Both the position numbers and the translations under genes were made by a program. Below, in pieces: positions 6,054-12,861 of a stretch of DNA of 18,467 bases (position 1 is its first letter; each line of letters opens with the position of its first letter). The notes under the pieces are model-generated. The model had not been told where the DNA came from, made no database searches, and saw nothing but the letters and a program-made list of their open reading frames with translations. This DNA comes from an uncultured bacterium. Lineage in GTDB: Bacteria > Patescibacteriota > Saccharimonadia > Saccharimonadales > Saccharimonadaceae. The stretch lies in the NCBI GenBank assembly GCA_937930585.1, contig CALHCA010000031.1, positions 1 to 18,467 of the forward strand. The letters run 5' to 3'.

Positions 6054-7100
6054 ATGAAGGAAATAATTTTCGAAAATCTAAAAATTCAGCAAGGTATTGA
6101 TTTTGGCGAACTTACAACTATGAAAATTAGTGGAAAAGCTCATTTTTTTACAGTAGTAAAAAATATCGAAGATTTTAAGAATGCGATTAGGTTTTCAGAA
6201 AAAAATAATTTGCCGATTTTTATTCTTGGTGGTGGAAGTAACACGATTGTGAAGAATCAAAACTTTGCAGGAATAGTGATAAAAAATGAAATTAAAGGTT
6301 TTGAAAAGGTTTTTGAAAATGATGAGAATGCTGAATTCTGCATAAAATCTGGTGAAAATTGGCACAATTTTGTTAACTTTGCAGTTTCGAAAGGCTTTAG
6401 TGGTTGTGAAGCAATGGCGATGATCCCTGGAACAGTTGGAGCTCTACCAATCCAGAATGTTGGTGCATATGGCCAGGAAATTGCTGATATTTTGAAAAGT
6501 GTTAAAGTTTTCGAAATCTCAACTGGTAAAATCAAAACTTTATTAAAAAGTGAATGTGATTTTGCTTACCGTGATAGTATTTTTAAGAATGATGCTAAAG
6601 GAAAATATTTTATCGTTTCGGTAAATTTGAGTCTTTCGAAATTTCAACCAGGAATGCCTGAATACAGGGTTTTAAAGGAGAAACTTGAGAATATTGGCAA
6701 AAATAAAGAAAATCTAACAGCGAAAGATATAATGAACGCGGTGGTTGAGATTCGTTCAAAAAAATTGCCAGACCCAGAGGAAATTCCGAATTCGGGGAGT
6801 TTTTTCAAAAACGTGATAATTTCGAAAGAGAAAGCTGCAGAGATTTGCAAAAAATATCAAAATGTACCACTCTTTGAAGTTGGTGAAAAATATAAAATTG
6901 CAACTGGCTGGCTTATTGAGCAAACAGGCTTGAAGGGGAAAGAATTTTTTGGAATAAAAGTTCATCCAGAAAATGCTTTAGTTTTAACAAATGTTTCAGC
7001 TAAAAATTATGATGAACTAGCTAAAGCAAGAAAAATGATTCAGGATAGTGTTTTTGAAAAATTTGGCTTAAAAATTGAACAAGAACCACTGGAGATTTAG
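6054..7100 (+). CDS. murB: UDP-N-acetylenolpyruvoylglucosamine reductase (MurB), 348 aa
   Basis: This FAD- and NADPH-dependent cytoplasmic enzyme reduces the enolpyruvyl product of MurA to UDP-N-acetylmuramate. The N-terminal FAD-binding domain carries GGGSN (59-63) and IPGTVGALPIQNVGAYG (124-140). The YRDS loop (172-175) marks a type I MurB. The catalytic serine is Ser249 in NSGSFFKN, and the conserved glutamate is Glu306 in HPENA. I chose ATG 6054 over the in-frame TTG at 6045, because 6045 is the last base of the -10 box and would not be transcribed. The mRNA is probably leaderless. It follows the tRNA-Arg terminator and ends at a strong bidirectional terminator, so it is monocistronic. 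The preceding step, MurA, is encoded at 1285-2814. Confidence 0.96.
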   Translation: MKEIIFENLKIQQGIDFGELTTMKISGKAHFFTVVKNIEDFKNAIRFSEKNNLPIFILGGGSNTIVKNQNFAGIVIKNEIKGFEKVFENDENAEFCIKSGENWHNFVNFAVSKGFSGCEAMAMIPGTVGALPIQNVGAYGQEIADILKSVKVFEISTGKIKTLLKSECDFAYRDSIFKNDAKGKYFIVSVNLSLSKFQPGMPEYRVLKEKLENIGKNKENLTAKDIMNAVVEIRSKKLPDPEEIPNSGSFFKNVIISKEKAAEICKKYQNVPLFEVGEKYKIATGWLIEQTGLKGKEFFGIKVHPENALVLTNVSAKNYDELAKARKMIQDSVFEKFGLKIEQEPLEI

Positions 7101-7107
7101 TAAAAAT

Positions 7108-7140
7108 TAAAACGACATTCTTGATTTGAATGTCGTTTTA
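7108..7140. terminator. Bidirectional terminator between murB and the convergent membrane-protein gene
   Basis: A perfect 13-bp stem (7108-7120 with 7128-7140) closes a 7-nt loop. The A-rich and T-rich arms provide a U-run in both directions. Confidence 0.85.
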
Positions 7141-7155
7141 AGATTTAAAAAAGAA

Positions 7156-7707
7156 TTATTCTTCTGTTTTTTCTTCTTTAGCTTCAGGAGCTTTTTCTTC
7201 TTCTGCTTCTTTTTCTTCTTCTACGATTTTATAACCAAGGATAGTTCCTTTTGCAAGGCTTTCTTTACCAGCTATATCATTCCAGCGAGAACTATCTAGA
7301 CCAAGAATTAAGAACCAAATAGGGGCTACAAATATGAAAAGAATAGACCAGTAAGGTGATTTATCGAGTTTTTTACTAATTTCAATAACTGCAAGAACTT
7401 CAAAAACAAATGAGATTATTAGTCCGACATAAGGAACGAAAGTTAAAAGAGATTTCCAACCTTCTTGTCCACCTAGTTCGAAGAATATCCAACGGTTGTA
7501 AAAAGGGATCCAAGCTTTTTTGGCGTCGATTCCAGCCTTTTTAAAAATTAGCATGTAAAGAAGAGAGCTGATAACATATCCTATAACTGCAGCAACTAGT
7601 GCGAAAATTAAAAAGAATGCAATAGATATTCCAGCAATAGCTTCAGCGTCTGCGCTATGGTTGTAATTTCTGTACCCATATGTGTGGTAACTATTATAAT
7701 TATACAT
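7156..7707 (-). CDS. DUF5684-like integral membrane protein with acidic C-terminal tail, 183 aa
   Basis: The N-terminus is rich in Tyr, Asn and His (residues 1-20). Hydrophobic segments lie at about 23-55, 84-108 and 117-136. Between the first two is the IFKKAG...WIPFYNRW stretch, which together with the following PYVGLIISFVFEVLAV segment resembles DUF5684 proteins of small-genome bacteria. The last 21 residues are almost all Glu, Lys and Ala. Function is unknown; it acts in the cytoplasmic membrane. An AAAGGA ribosome site lies 7-8 nt before the ATG. It has its own consensus promoter, divergent from and overlapping that of folD, and shares its terminator with murB. Confidence 0.8.
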   Translation of the reverse strand: MYNYNSYHTYGYRNYNHSADAEAIAGISIAFFLIFALVAAVIGYVISSLLYMLIFKKAGIDAKKAWIPFYNRWIFFELGGQEGWKSLLTFVPYVGLIISFVFEVLAVIEISKKLDKSPYWSILFIFVAPIWFLILGLDSSRWNDIAGKESLAKGTILGYKIVEEEKEAEEEKAPEAKEEKTEE

Positions 7708-7753
7708 TCAAAAATCCTTTCTTTGATTAACTTCTGTAATGATTATATGTTAA

Positions 7754-7782
7754 ATTATATATTAAAAAATTGAATTTTTCAA
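7754..7782 (-). promoter_or_regulatory. Promoter of the DUF5684-like gene
   Basis: On the minus strand TTGAAA (7782 to 7777), a 17-bp spacer and TATAAT (7759 to 7754). It leaves a leader of about 40 nt with a Shine-Dalgarno. It interlocks with the folD promoter. Confidence 0.7.
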
Positions 7783-7798
7783 TATATTTGCGTATAAT
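7770..7798 (+). promoter_or_regulatory. Promoter of folD, leaderless-type
   Basis: TTGAAT (7770-7775), 17-bp spacer, TATAAT (7793-7798), ending only 6 nt before the folD ATG. Its -35 lies inside the spacer of the divergent promoter. Confidence 0.75.
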
Positions 7799-7804
7799 AA
7801 AAGA

Positions 7805-8656
7805 ATGAGAATTTTAAATGGTGCAGAACTCCGCGATTTTATTAAGGAGCGTCAAGCTAAGCAAGTGCGGGCTTTGCGGCAAAGTTGGCGAGTTTTTCCA
7901 AAATTAGTAATTTTTTACTCTTCGAAAAATCCTGTAACTGAAACTTATATGCGTCTTAAAGAAAAATATGGTGAAGATATTCTGATTGAGGTTGAGCGGC
8001 GAAAAGTTGCTATTGAATTCATGAAAAAAGAAATTCAAAAAGCAAATCTTGATGAAAATATTCATGGAATTATTGTTCAACTTCCACTTGAAGATGAAAA
8101 TGGCGAGAAGATTTCGAAAGAAGAAACTGAGCAAATTTTAGCGGAAATATCTAAGGAAAAAGATGTTGACGGTTTGAATGGTGGTGCTTTTGTTCCAGCC
8201 ACAGCTCAGGCGATAAATTGGCTTTTGGCAGGGTACAATATTTTACTAAAGAATAAAAAAGTTGCTATTGTTGGCCAAGGTAAGCTGGTGGGTGCACCAC
8301 TTTCAAAATTGCTTGAAGCTTCTGGTATATCAATTTCGAAATTTGATGAGTTCAATTCGAAAGAAATGAAAGAGCAGCTTAAAGATTTTGACGTTGTAAT
8401 TACGGCGGTCGGAAAACCTAGGCTGATTACTTCAGAAATGCTAAAGAATAAGGCTGTAGTTGTTGACGCCGGAACAGCAAGTGAGAACGGCAAAATTAAA
8501 GGTGATGTAGCTGAGGAGGTTCGTGATTTTCGAAAAGATTTAATAATCACCCCAGTGAAGGGCGGTGTTGGTCCACTTACAGTAGCTTCATTGATTGATA
8601 ATGTGATTACGGCAGCAAGAAAAGTTGCTGACAAGAAAGGCCAGCAAGATTTATAA
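7805..8656 (+). CDS. folD: Bifunctional methylene-THF dehydrogenase / methenyl-THF cyclohydrolase, 283 aa
   Basis: FolD oxidises 5,10-methylene-THF to methenyl-THF and hydrolyses it to 10-formyl-THF for purine and initiator-tRNA formylation. Landmarks: Tyr48-xxx-Lys52 (catalytic YxxxK), IIVQLPL (89-95), KDVDG (119-123), a Rossmann loop VAIVGQGKLVGAP (153-165) and ITPVKGGVGPLT near the C-terminus. The usual GRS of the NADP loop reads GQG here, so cofactor preference may differ. The usual PCTP segment after DVDG is replaced by FVPATAQA. Length matches the family. The mRNA is probably leaderless. It works downstream of GlyA in the same one-carbon route. Confidence 0.95.
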   Translation: MRILNGAELRDFIKERQAKQVRALRQSWRVFPKLVIFYSSKNPVTETYMRLKEKYGEDILIEVERRKVAIEFMKKEIQKANLDENIHGIIVQLPLEDENGEKISKEETEQILAEISKEKDVDGLNGGAFVPATAQAINWLLAGYNILLKNKKVAIVGQGKLVGAPLSKLLEASGISISKFDEFNSKEMKEQLKDFDVVITAVGKPRLITSEMLKNKAVVVDAGTASENGKIKGDVAEEVRDFRKDLIITPVKGGVGPLTVASLIDNVITAARKVADKKGQQDL

Positions 8657-8660
8657 AAAT

Positions 8661-8690
8661 AAAATAGACTTCCAACTGGAAGTCTATTTT
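8661..8690. terminator. Bidirectional terminator between folD and the surface-protein gene
   Basis: A perfect 13-bp stem (8661-8673 with 8678-8690) closes the tetraloop AACT, and each direction ends in a T-rich arm. Confidence 0.9.
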
Positions 8691-8730
8691 TTAGATTGAA
8701 GCCTAATCGCTCCATTGAGAAGCGGTCAGC

Positions 8731-10977
8731 TTAGAATCTTGCAGCTTTTCGGCTAGCGAAGTAGTAACCAAAGGCGGTCACCATTGAACTTAATCCAAGA
8801 ATTGCAGAAAGGGTATTTGCACCAGTTTGCGGCAACTCTGTTGGAATATTTGGTGTTGGGCTATTTGGTGTAGGTGTTGGTGGAGTTTGTTTCTTTGGAA
8901 CTTCCACTTTCGCACTATCACAACCGTCGTTATCGCCAGGAATTGTTGGTGTATCTACACAAGCTGTATTTACGGCAGTCATTCCTGTTGCTGTCGCCTG
9001 CGATTTAATTGTAATAGTTTTACTTTCACCAACTTTCAAAGAGTCGATCTTTAGAGTTAAAGTATTATCTTTGATTTCGCCACTATCGGCACTTACAAAA
9101 GTGATATTTGCTGGTGCACGATCTGTTACAACAACGTCTTTCAAATCAACATTTCCGTTATTTGAAACTGTAATCTCGTAGTTGAAATCAGTATTTGCTT
9201 CAATTTTAGCATTTTTCTGATTATTTACAGTTTTCTTAATAAGGATTGAAGGTTTTTCTTCACGTTTAACTTCGAAAGTTTTTACACAGTTTGAATTTGC
9301 ATTCTCGCCGTCTTTTGTAATAACTGTTGAAGAAATTGTGAATTTACCAACAATTTCAATGTCGAGCGTTAATTTTGAGCCATTGTTTACAGTTTTCTCG
9401 ATTACGATTTTACCACTTTGATCTTTTACAATATATTTAACGCCAACGAATGTTGTGTTATTTACAGTATAAGAAGTGTTAAATTCGAATTTTGTTCGAG
9501 AGATTTGGTTAATTGTAATATTTCGACATACCAATTCTGGTTTAGATGGAACTGGCGCTGGAGCTTTAGTTTCGAAAGATTTTTCACAGTTGGTATTTGA
9601 ATTTTCACCGTTTTTAGTGATGATTGTTGAAGTAACTGTGTATTTTTCGTTCACATTGTTTGGAACGGTAATTTCGAATTTAGTTCCACCATTTACAACT
9701 TTTTCGGCAACAACTTCATTTTTTGAATTTTTTACTACATATTTTGTGCCAGTAAATTCTGTATCTTTTACTGAATATTTTGTGTCAGCCGCATAAGTGA
9801 TTTGCTTTTCATCTTTTCGAACAATGTTCAAACTCAAAGCTTCACATTTATAAACTGGATTTTTAGGAGTTTCACATTTTTTTGTAACTTTTACGCTCGC
9901 AGTGTCGTTTTTAACGATTTTTTGGTCACTTGCTTGAGCGATGTTAGTTAAAGTGTTATCTCCACAAACTGGCAAACTATTTTCAGCTGAAACAGTTGCG
10001 TCAAACCGAACATAAGCGTCACCATTTGGTTGATATGAACCAATATTGATTCCAGAATTTTGAATGACGTTATCGCTAACTTTTAATCCTTTTGGATTTG
10101 ATGTGTTGTAGAGCTTTGTTGAGCCCGCAACGTAATTCAAACCTTTTGGTAAAATATCGCGAATTACAAGATTCTGAATTCCTGCAGAACCTGTATTTTT
10201 AGCGTGAATTTGGAATTGAACTGTGTCGCCAGATTTTGCGTTTGCAGTTTCAACCCAAGATTTTTCGCCATTTGTTTTATTTCGAACTGTTTTCGCAAGG
10301 TCGATATTAGTTTTTTCTTGCGGTTGGCTAACTTGAGCTTTAACTTTAACGGTTACATAGCCTGCATATTGGAAACATCCAGGAATTTTTCCGTCAAGTT
10401 TATCATATCCAAGTTTTGCACCAGTATTATTTACGATGCTGTCTGGAAGCTTGGTTGTACCCATTCCGTTATTTTCGAAAAGGGCAGAACCAGCAACATA
10501 AGCCAAGTTAAAGTCATTATCGCTTGAGAAAGTTGCCTCATCCCAAACTGTTGCTGGTTTTGCATTTGAAGCCGAAATTTGACCTTGAACAGTCACATTT
10601 TTTGCTGTTGTTGTTGGAACGTTAAGTTTTGCTACTACGTTTTCGGCAACAAGATTTAAGTTCGAAGCTGCGTTATTGTGAACATACATTCGAACGTAAT
10701 ATTCTTTGCCATTTTGAACTTTCATATTGTTTGTCCATTTTGCGTTTGAGCCAACTTCACGGATTCCAACGAAATCTTTTTCGTCTCCGCCAATCACAGG
10801 GTTATTTGTGATTGAGTTGAATGTAATATAATCAGCTGGTTTTTCAATAGTGAATGATGGCCGAGCTGGACCCCAAGCCCAAACTAGAGCTGGAGCTACT
10901 GCTGCCACCAAAACTGAACCAGAGATTATTGAATGGTTTTTAATAAAATTAATGAGTTTTTTCATTTGGTCCCTCAT
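8731..10977 (-). CDS. LPXTG-anchored multidomain surface protein with DUF11-type domains, 748 aa
   Basis: This looks like a cell-wall-anchored surface protein or adhesin. Order: signal peptide (lysine-rich start, hydrophobic 17-34, probable cleavage near Ala34); a beta-rich region (about 35-221); a DUF11-like domain (222-372); two tandem modules of about 100 aa (373-478, 479-574), each with a Cys near the start and an N-x-N-C near the end; a second DUF11-like domain (575-694); a Pro/Thr-rich wall-spanning stretch (695-714); LPQTG (715-719); a hydrophobic segment and a basic tail (SRKAARF). The order is that of a sortase A-type substrate; no sortase is encoded here. ATG 10977 follows AGAAGGGAG closely; ATG 10965 and an in-frame GTG at 10998 are alternatives, but the GTG would precede the ribosome site. 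It is the last gene of a minus-strand envelope block and has its own promoter. Confidence 0.92.
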   Translation of the reverse strand: MRDQMKKLINFIKNHSIISGSVLVAAVAPALVWAWGPARPSFTIEKPADYITFNSITNNPVIGGDEKDFVGIREVGSNAKWTNNMKVQNGKEYYVRMYVHNNAASNLNLVAENVVAKLNVPTTTAKNVTVQGQISASNAKPATVWDEATFSSDNDFNLAYVAGSALFENNGMGTTKLPDSIVNNTGAKLGYDKLDGKIPGCFQYAGYVTVKVKAQVSQPQEKTNIDLAKTVRNKTNGEKSWVETANAKSGDTVQFQIHAKNTGSAGIQNLVIRDILPKGLNYVAGSTKLYNTSNPKGLKVSDNVIQNSGINIGSYQPNGDAYVRFDATVSAENSLPVCGDNTLTNIAQASDQKIVKNDTASVKVTKKCETPKNPVYKCEALSLNIVRKDEKQITYAADTKYSVKDTEFTGTKYVVKNSKNEVVAEKVVNGGTKFEITVPNNVNEKYTVTSTIITKNGENSNTNCEKSFETKAPAPVPSKPELVCRNITINQISRTKFEFNTSYTVNNTTFVGVKYIVKDQSGKIVIEKTVNNGSKLTLDIEIVGKFTISSTVITKDGENANSNCVKTFEVKREEKPSILIKKTVNNQKNAKIEANTDFNYEITVSNNGNVDLKDVVVTDRAPANITFVSADSGEIKDNTLTLKIDSLKVGESKTITIKSQATATGMTAVNTACVDTPTIPGDNDGCDSAKVEVPKKQTPPTPTPNSPTPNIPTELPQTGANTLSAILGLSSMVTAFGYYFASRKAARF
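9256..9861 (-). repeat. Two tandem protein-level repeats inside the surface protein
   Basis: The modules encoded at 9861-9544 and 9543-9256 share a pattern: an early Cys, a YxV...F.G.KYxVK strand, an EK.VN.G.K turn, and ITK.GEN.N.NC near the end. They are clearly diverged at DNA level, so the duplication is old. The paired cysteines suggest one disulphide per module. Confidence 0.75.
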
Positions 10978-11014
10978 TTTCTCCCTTCTAATCTCCACTT
11001 ATTAGAATTTATTA

Positions 11015-11042
11015 TTAATATCATCATAATTCTGTTTGTCAA
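11015..11042 (-). promoter_or_regulatory. Promoter of the LPXTG surface-protein gene
   Basis: On the minus strand a perfect TTGACA (11042 to 11037) is followed after 16 bp by TATTAA (11020 to 11015). The leader of about 30 nt contains AGAAGGGAG. Confidence 0.65.
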
Positions 11043-11081
11043 TATTTTGTTTTCTTCGCTTTAGCCGAATTGTTAAAACTT

Positions 11082-11096
11082 AAAATCGGGTTATTA
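11082..11096 (+). repeat. Left arm of an inverted repeat bracketing the 471-aa surface gene
   Basis: AAAATCGGGTTATTA here is identical to the minus strand at 12686 to 12672. With one single-base gap the match extends left to CTTAAAA, and inward it continues at about 8 of 12 positions. It lies about 75 nt beyond the stop codon of the 471-aa gene and upstream of the LPXTG gene's promoter. Confidence 0.75.
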
Positions 11097-11120
11097 AGAA
11101 GCATCAATGTAAAGCCAGGC

Positions 11121-11134
11121 GGCGGAAAACCGCC
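11121..11134. other. GC-rich hairpin after the 471-aa gene, possible weak terminator
   Basis: GGCGG-AAAA-CCGCC makes a tight 5-bp hairpin 38 nt after the stop codon on the minus strand. It has no proper U-tract (GCCTGGCTTTAC follows), so termination is uncertain. It is the most GC-rich spot in a very AT-rich intergenic region. Confidence 0.4.
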
Positions 11135-11171
11135 CAGCGTGAGTTTCTAAAAGGTGCTAATCGTTAAAAAA

Positions 11172-12587
11172 TCAGTCATCAATTGCAGGCTCGCTCATTG
11201 AGCCATTGCCTGCAAAATTAGCAGAGCTTGATGGGGCTGTAGTCCCATTTGCTCCAGACTCTACTGGTGGAACTGAGCTTGGATTTGTTAATCCGCTATA
11301 GTTCCGACCGTCAGGGGTGGTCACAGACCCATCATTGGTCACTGTTGTAGTGCCATTAGAATCTGTTATCTTGCCAGCTCCACTCCATTGAGACGGCTCA
11401 CTAATGCGAGCGTCCTGAGATGAGGCTGAGCTTGAAGAAGAGCTTTGTGCTGGTGCTGATGCAGACGGAGCAACTGGTGCAGAGTAGCTTTCAGGCAATT
11501 TTGCCTGAGTAGTCTCCGTACCATTTTCAGAGCCATCGTTTTGACCTCCGCCAACAGGGGCTTTACCCTGATTAGCGGGGTCCTTACTAGGGTCTTTCTT
11601 CTCAACCTTGCTTTCGCTTGGCTTGTCAGGTTTTCCTGGTTTTGCAGGAGGAATCTCGATCTTTTCTGTCGGAATTCCAGGAACCTTATTTTTCAGAACA
11701 GTATTCCCGCAGTAAACCAAAACACAATAGCTGTACTTCTCAGCTGAACCCTCAGGGTTCGAAACTTCAACGTACTCTTGACCTGAAAGATCAAGTGCAT
11801 TTTTGCTGATAACTACATCACCTTTGTCATTGACGCCAGTAGTGTAGTAGTTTGAATTATCTTCCATTTTCTTGGAAGAAATTCGACTCCGTGAGAGAAA
11901 GGCTTTTGTCTGATAAAAGATATCTTTACCTTTATCGTTATAATAAAGGTTTCCATCTTTATCTTTTGATAGCCAGTCTTTGATATTGTCTTTTTTTACG
12001 TCGACAATACCAAAAGCTGTTGCTTTTTCCCATAAAGCAGTTGCGTTATGACTCATGTATTGAATCATTTCATTAACTGCGTCTTTGGCATTCGAAGAAA
12101 GGGAATTCTCTTCCATCCCATTAGCAAACACTTTGTGCTGTGTGTTTACAATTTCTTTATTGTAAACAACATCATTGCCGTCAACCTTATAATCAATAAC
12201 TTTAAATTCTTCTTTAGGAAGAACTAAAGAGTTGATTGTTTTATCAGGAGTAGCGGCTTTTACGTTATCAGCCTTGTGCGTATTAAACATCCCTAAAACT
12301 AAGAATGTAATCATAATCACACAAGCAGCTAATGTGATCGCAATCCAACTCCAACTCTTACGACGAACAGGAGTTTTCTTTTGCGGCTCAGCTTCTTCAT
12401 CAAGCTCTTCGTTTTTATTAAGTAGTACTTGGAGCTGTTTTTCAAGATATGCTAATTCTTCTTTATCTGAGGGCATATCATCCCCCTCGCTAAGAACGGC
12501 ATGCAGCCATTCTTGTTTTTCTTCTGAATTACGGCAAAGGTCTCTAAGCTTACTCGTAACTTCGTTGATTCTTTCTGTAGTCATCAT
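11172..12587 (-). CDS. Single-pass membrane protein with low-complexity extracellular C-terminus, 471 aa
   Basis: I do not recognise this family. Topology: a polar, helix-prone cytoplasmic N-terminus (1-78, Glu/Lys-rich), RRK stop signal, one transmembrane helix (79-101), an external domain (about 102-312) with a close cysteine pair (Cys288, Cys293 in YCVLVYCGN), then a Pro/Lys, Ser, Gly, Asn and Thr-rich low-complexity tail to residue 471. There is no LPXTG, so it is membrane-held. I chose ATG 12587, 11 nt after AGAAAGGA; ATG 12599 overlaps that site, and starts further upstream lack one. A consensus promoter leaves a leader of about 140 nt. It ends in TGA, unlike every other gene here. Only two TTCGAA words occur, fewer than in neighbours, and the gene is enclosed by an inverted repeat, so transfer or inversion is possible. 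Confidence 0.8.
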   Translation of the reverse strand: MMTTERINEVTSKLRDLCRNSEEKQEWLHAVLSEGDDMPSDKEELAYLEKQLQVLLNKNEELDEEAEPQKKTPVRRKSWSWIAITLAACVIMITFLVLGMFNTHKADNVKAATPDKTINSLVLPKEEFKVIDYKVDGNDVVYNKEIVNTQHKVFANGMEENSLSSNAKDAVNEMIQYMSHNATALWEKATAFGIVDVKKDNIKDWLSKDKDGNLYYNDKGKDIFYQTKAFLSRSRISSKKMEDNSNYYTTGVNDKGDVVISKNALDLSGQEYVEVSNPEGSAEKYSYCVLVYCGNTVLKNKVPGIPTEKIEIPPAKPGKPDKPSESKVEKKDPSKDPANQGKAPVGGGQNDGSENGTETTQAKLPESYSAPVAPSASAPAQSSSSSSASSQDARISEPSQWSGAGKITDSNGTTTVTNDGSVTTPDGRNYSGLTNPSSVPPVESGANGTTAPSSSANFAGNGSMSEPAIDD

Positions 12588-12671
12588 TTTTTGCACCATC
12601 CTTTCTCTATAGATTTTATTTATTTTTGGCCAAAAACAAATAATGACTATTGAGGCACGATTCATACCTCA

Positions 12672-12686
12672 TAATAACCCGATTTT
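12672..12686 (-). repeat. Right arm of the inverted repeat bracketing the 471-aa gene
   Basis: On the minus strand this reads AAAATCGGGTTATTA, identical over 15 bp to 11082-11096 and in the opposite orientation. It lies in the untranslated leader of the 471-aa gene, between its promoter and its start codon. Confidence 0.75.
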
Positions 12687-12695
12687 TAAGCTTCA

Positions 12696-12725
12696 TTGAC
12701 AGATCTGCTGATTATGATATGTCAA
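12696..12725 (-). promoter_or_regulatory. Inverted repeat / 5'-end hairpin in the leader of the 471-aa gene
   Basis: TTGACA (12696-12701) and TGTCAA (12720-12725) form an inverted repeat. Counting one mismatch, the arms extend to 9 bp around a 12-nt centre. The predicted transcription start is near 12727, so the mRNA would begin with this hairpin. It could stabilise the 5' end or be an operator. Confidence 0.5.
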
Positions 12726-12733
12726 CTGCTAGA

Positions 12734-12762
12734 ATTATAGCACAAAAGTATAAAAAAGTCAA
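12734..12762 (-). promoter_or_regulatory. Promoter of the 471-aa gene
   Basis: On the minus strand TTGACT (12762 to 12757), 17-bp spacer, TATAAT (12739 to 12734) extended by TGC. The 14-mer ending in the -10, TTTTGTGCTATAAT, recurs exactly in the promoter at 16212-16240. Confidence 0.85.
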
Positions 12763-12823
12763 TAAGCATATAATATATATTAAATAAACGCAAGCGCTTT
12801 AATTTTTCGAAAAAAATAAAGAA

Positions 12824-12855
12824 AAATCGCCTTTTATTTAAATTTAAGGCGATTT
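12824..12855 (-). terminator. Terminator of the 141-aa membrane-protein gene
   Basis: AAATCGCCTT (12824-12833) pairs with AAGGCGATTT (12846-12855). On the minus strand it is followed by a T-rich run through about 12808. It starts 7 nt after the stop codon. Confidence 0.8.
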
Positions 12856-12861
12856 AGTAGA

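Noticed and set aside
8827..10811. Several plus-strand ORFs of 60-107 codons opposite the LPXTG gene
   Set aside because: Antisense shadows: no ribosome site or promoter, odd Cys/Phe/Trp-rich composition, and the opposite frame encodes a coherent surface protein.
10978..10998. GTG at 10998 as the start of the LPXTG protein
   Set aside because: The AGAAGGGAG ribosome site lies inside the extra seven codons, so the downstream ATG at 10977 (or 10965) is better.
11172..11174. TGA at the end of the 471-aa gene as a recoded glycine codon (as in Absconditabacteria/Gracilibacteria)
   Set aside because: Reading through adds only a few codons before TAG. All conserved glycines in the long housekeeping genes are GGN and none of those genes has an in-frame TGA. 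The standard code fits.
12588..12665. ATG at 12665 as the start of the 471-aa membrane protein
   Set aside because: No ribosome site precedes it. A good AGAAAGGA lies at 12606 to 12599, just upstream of ATG 12587.
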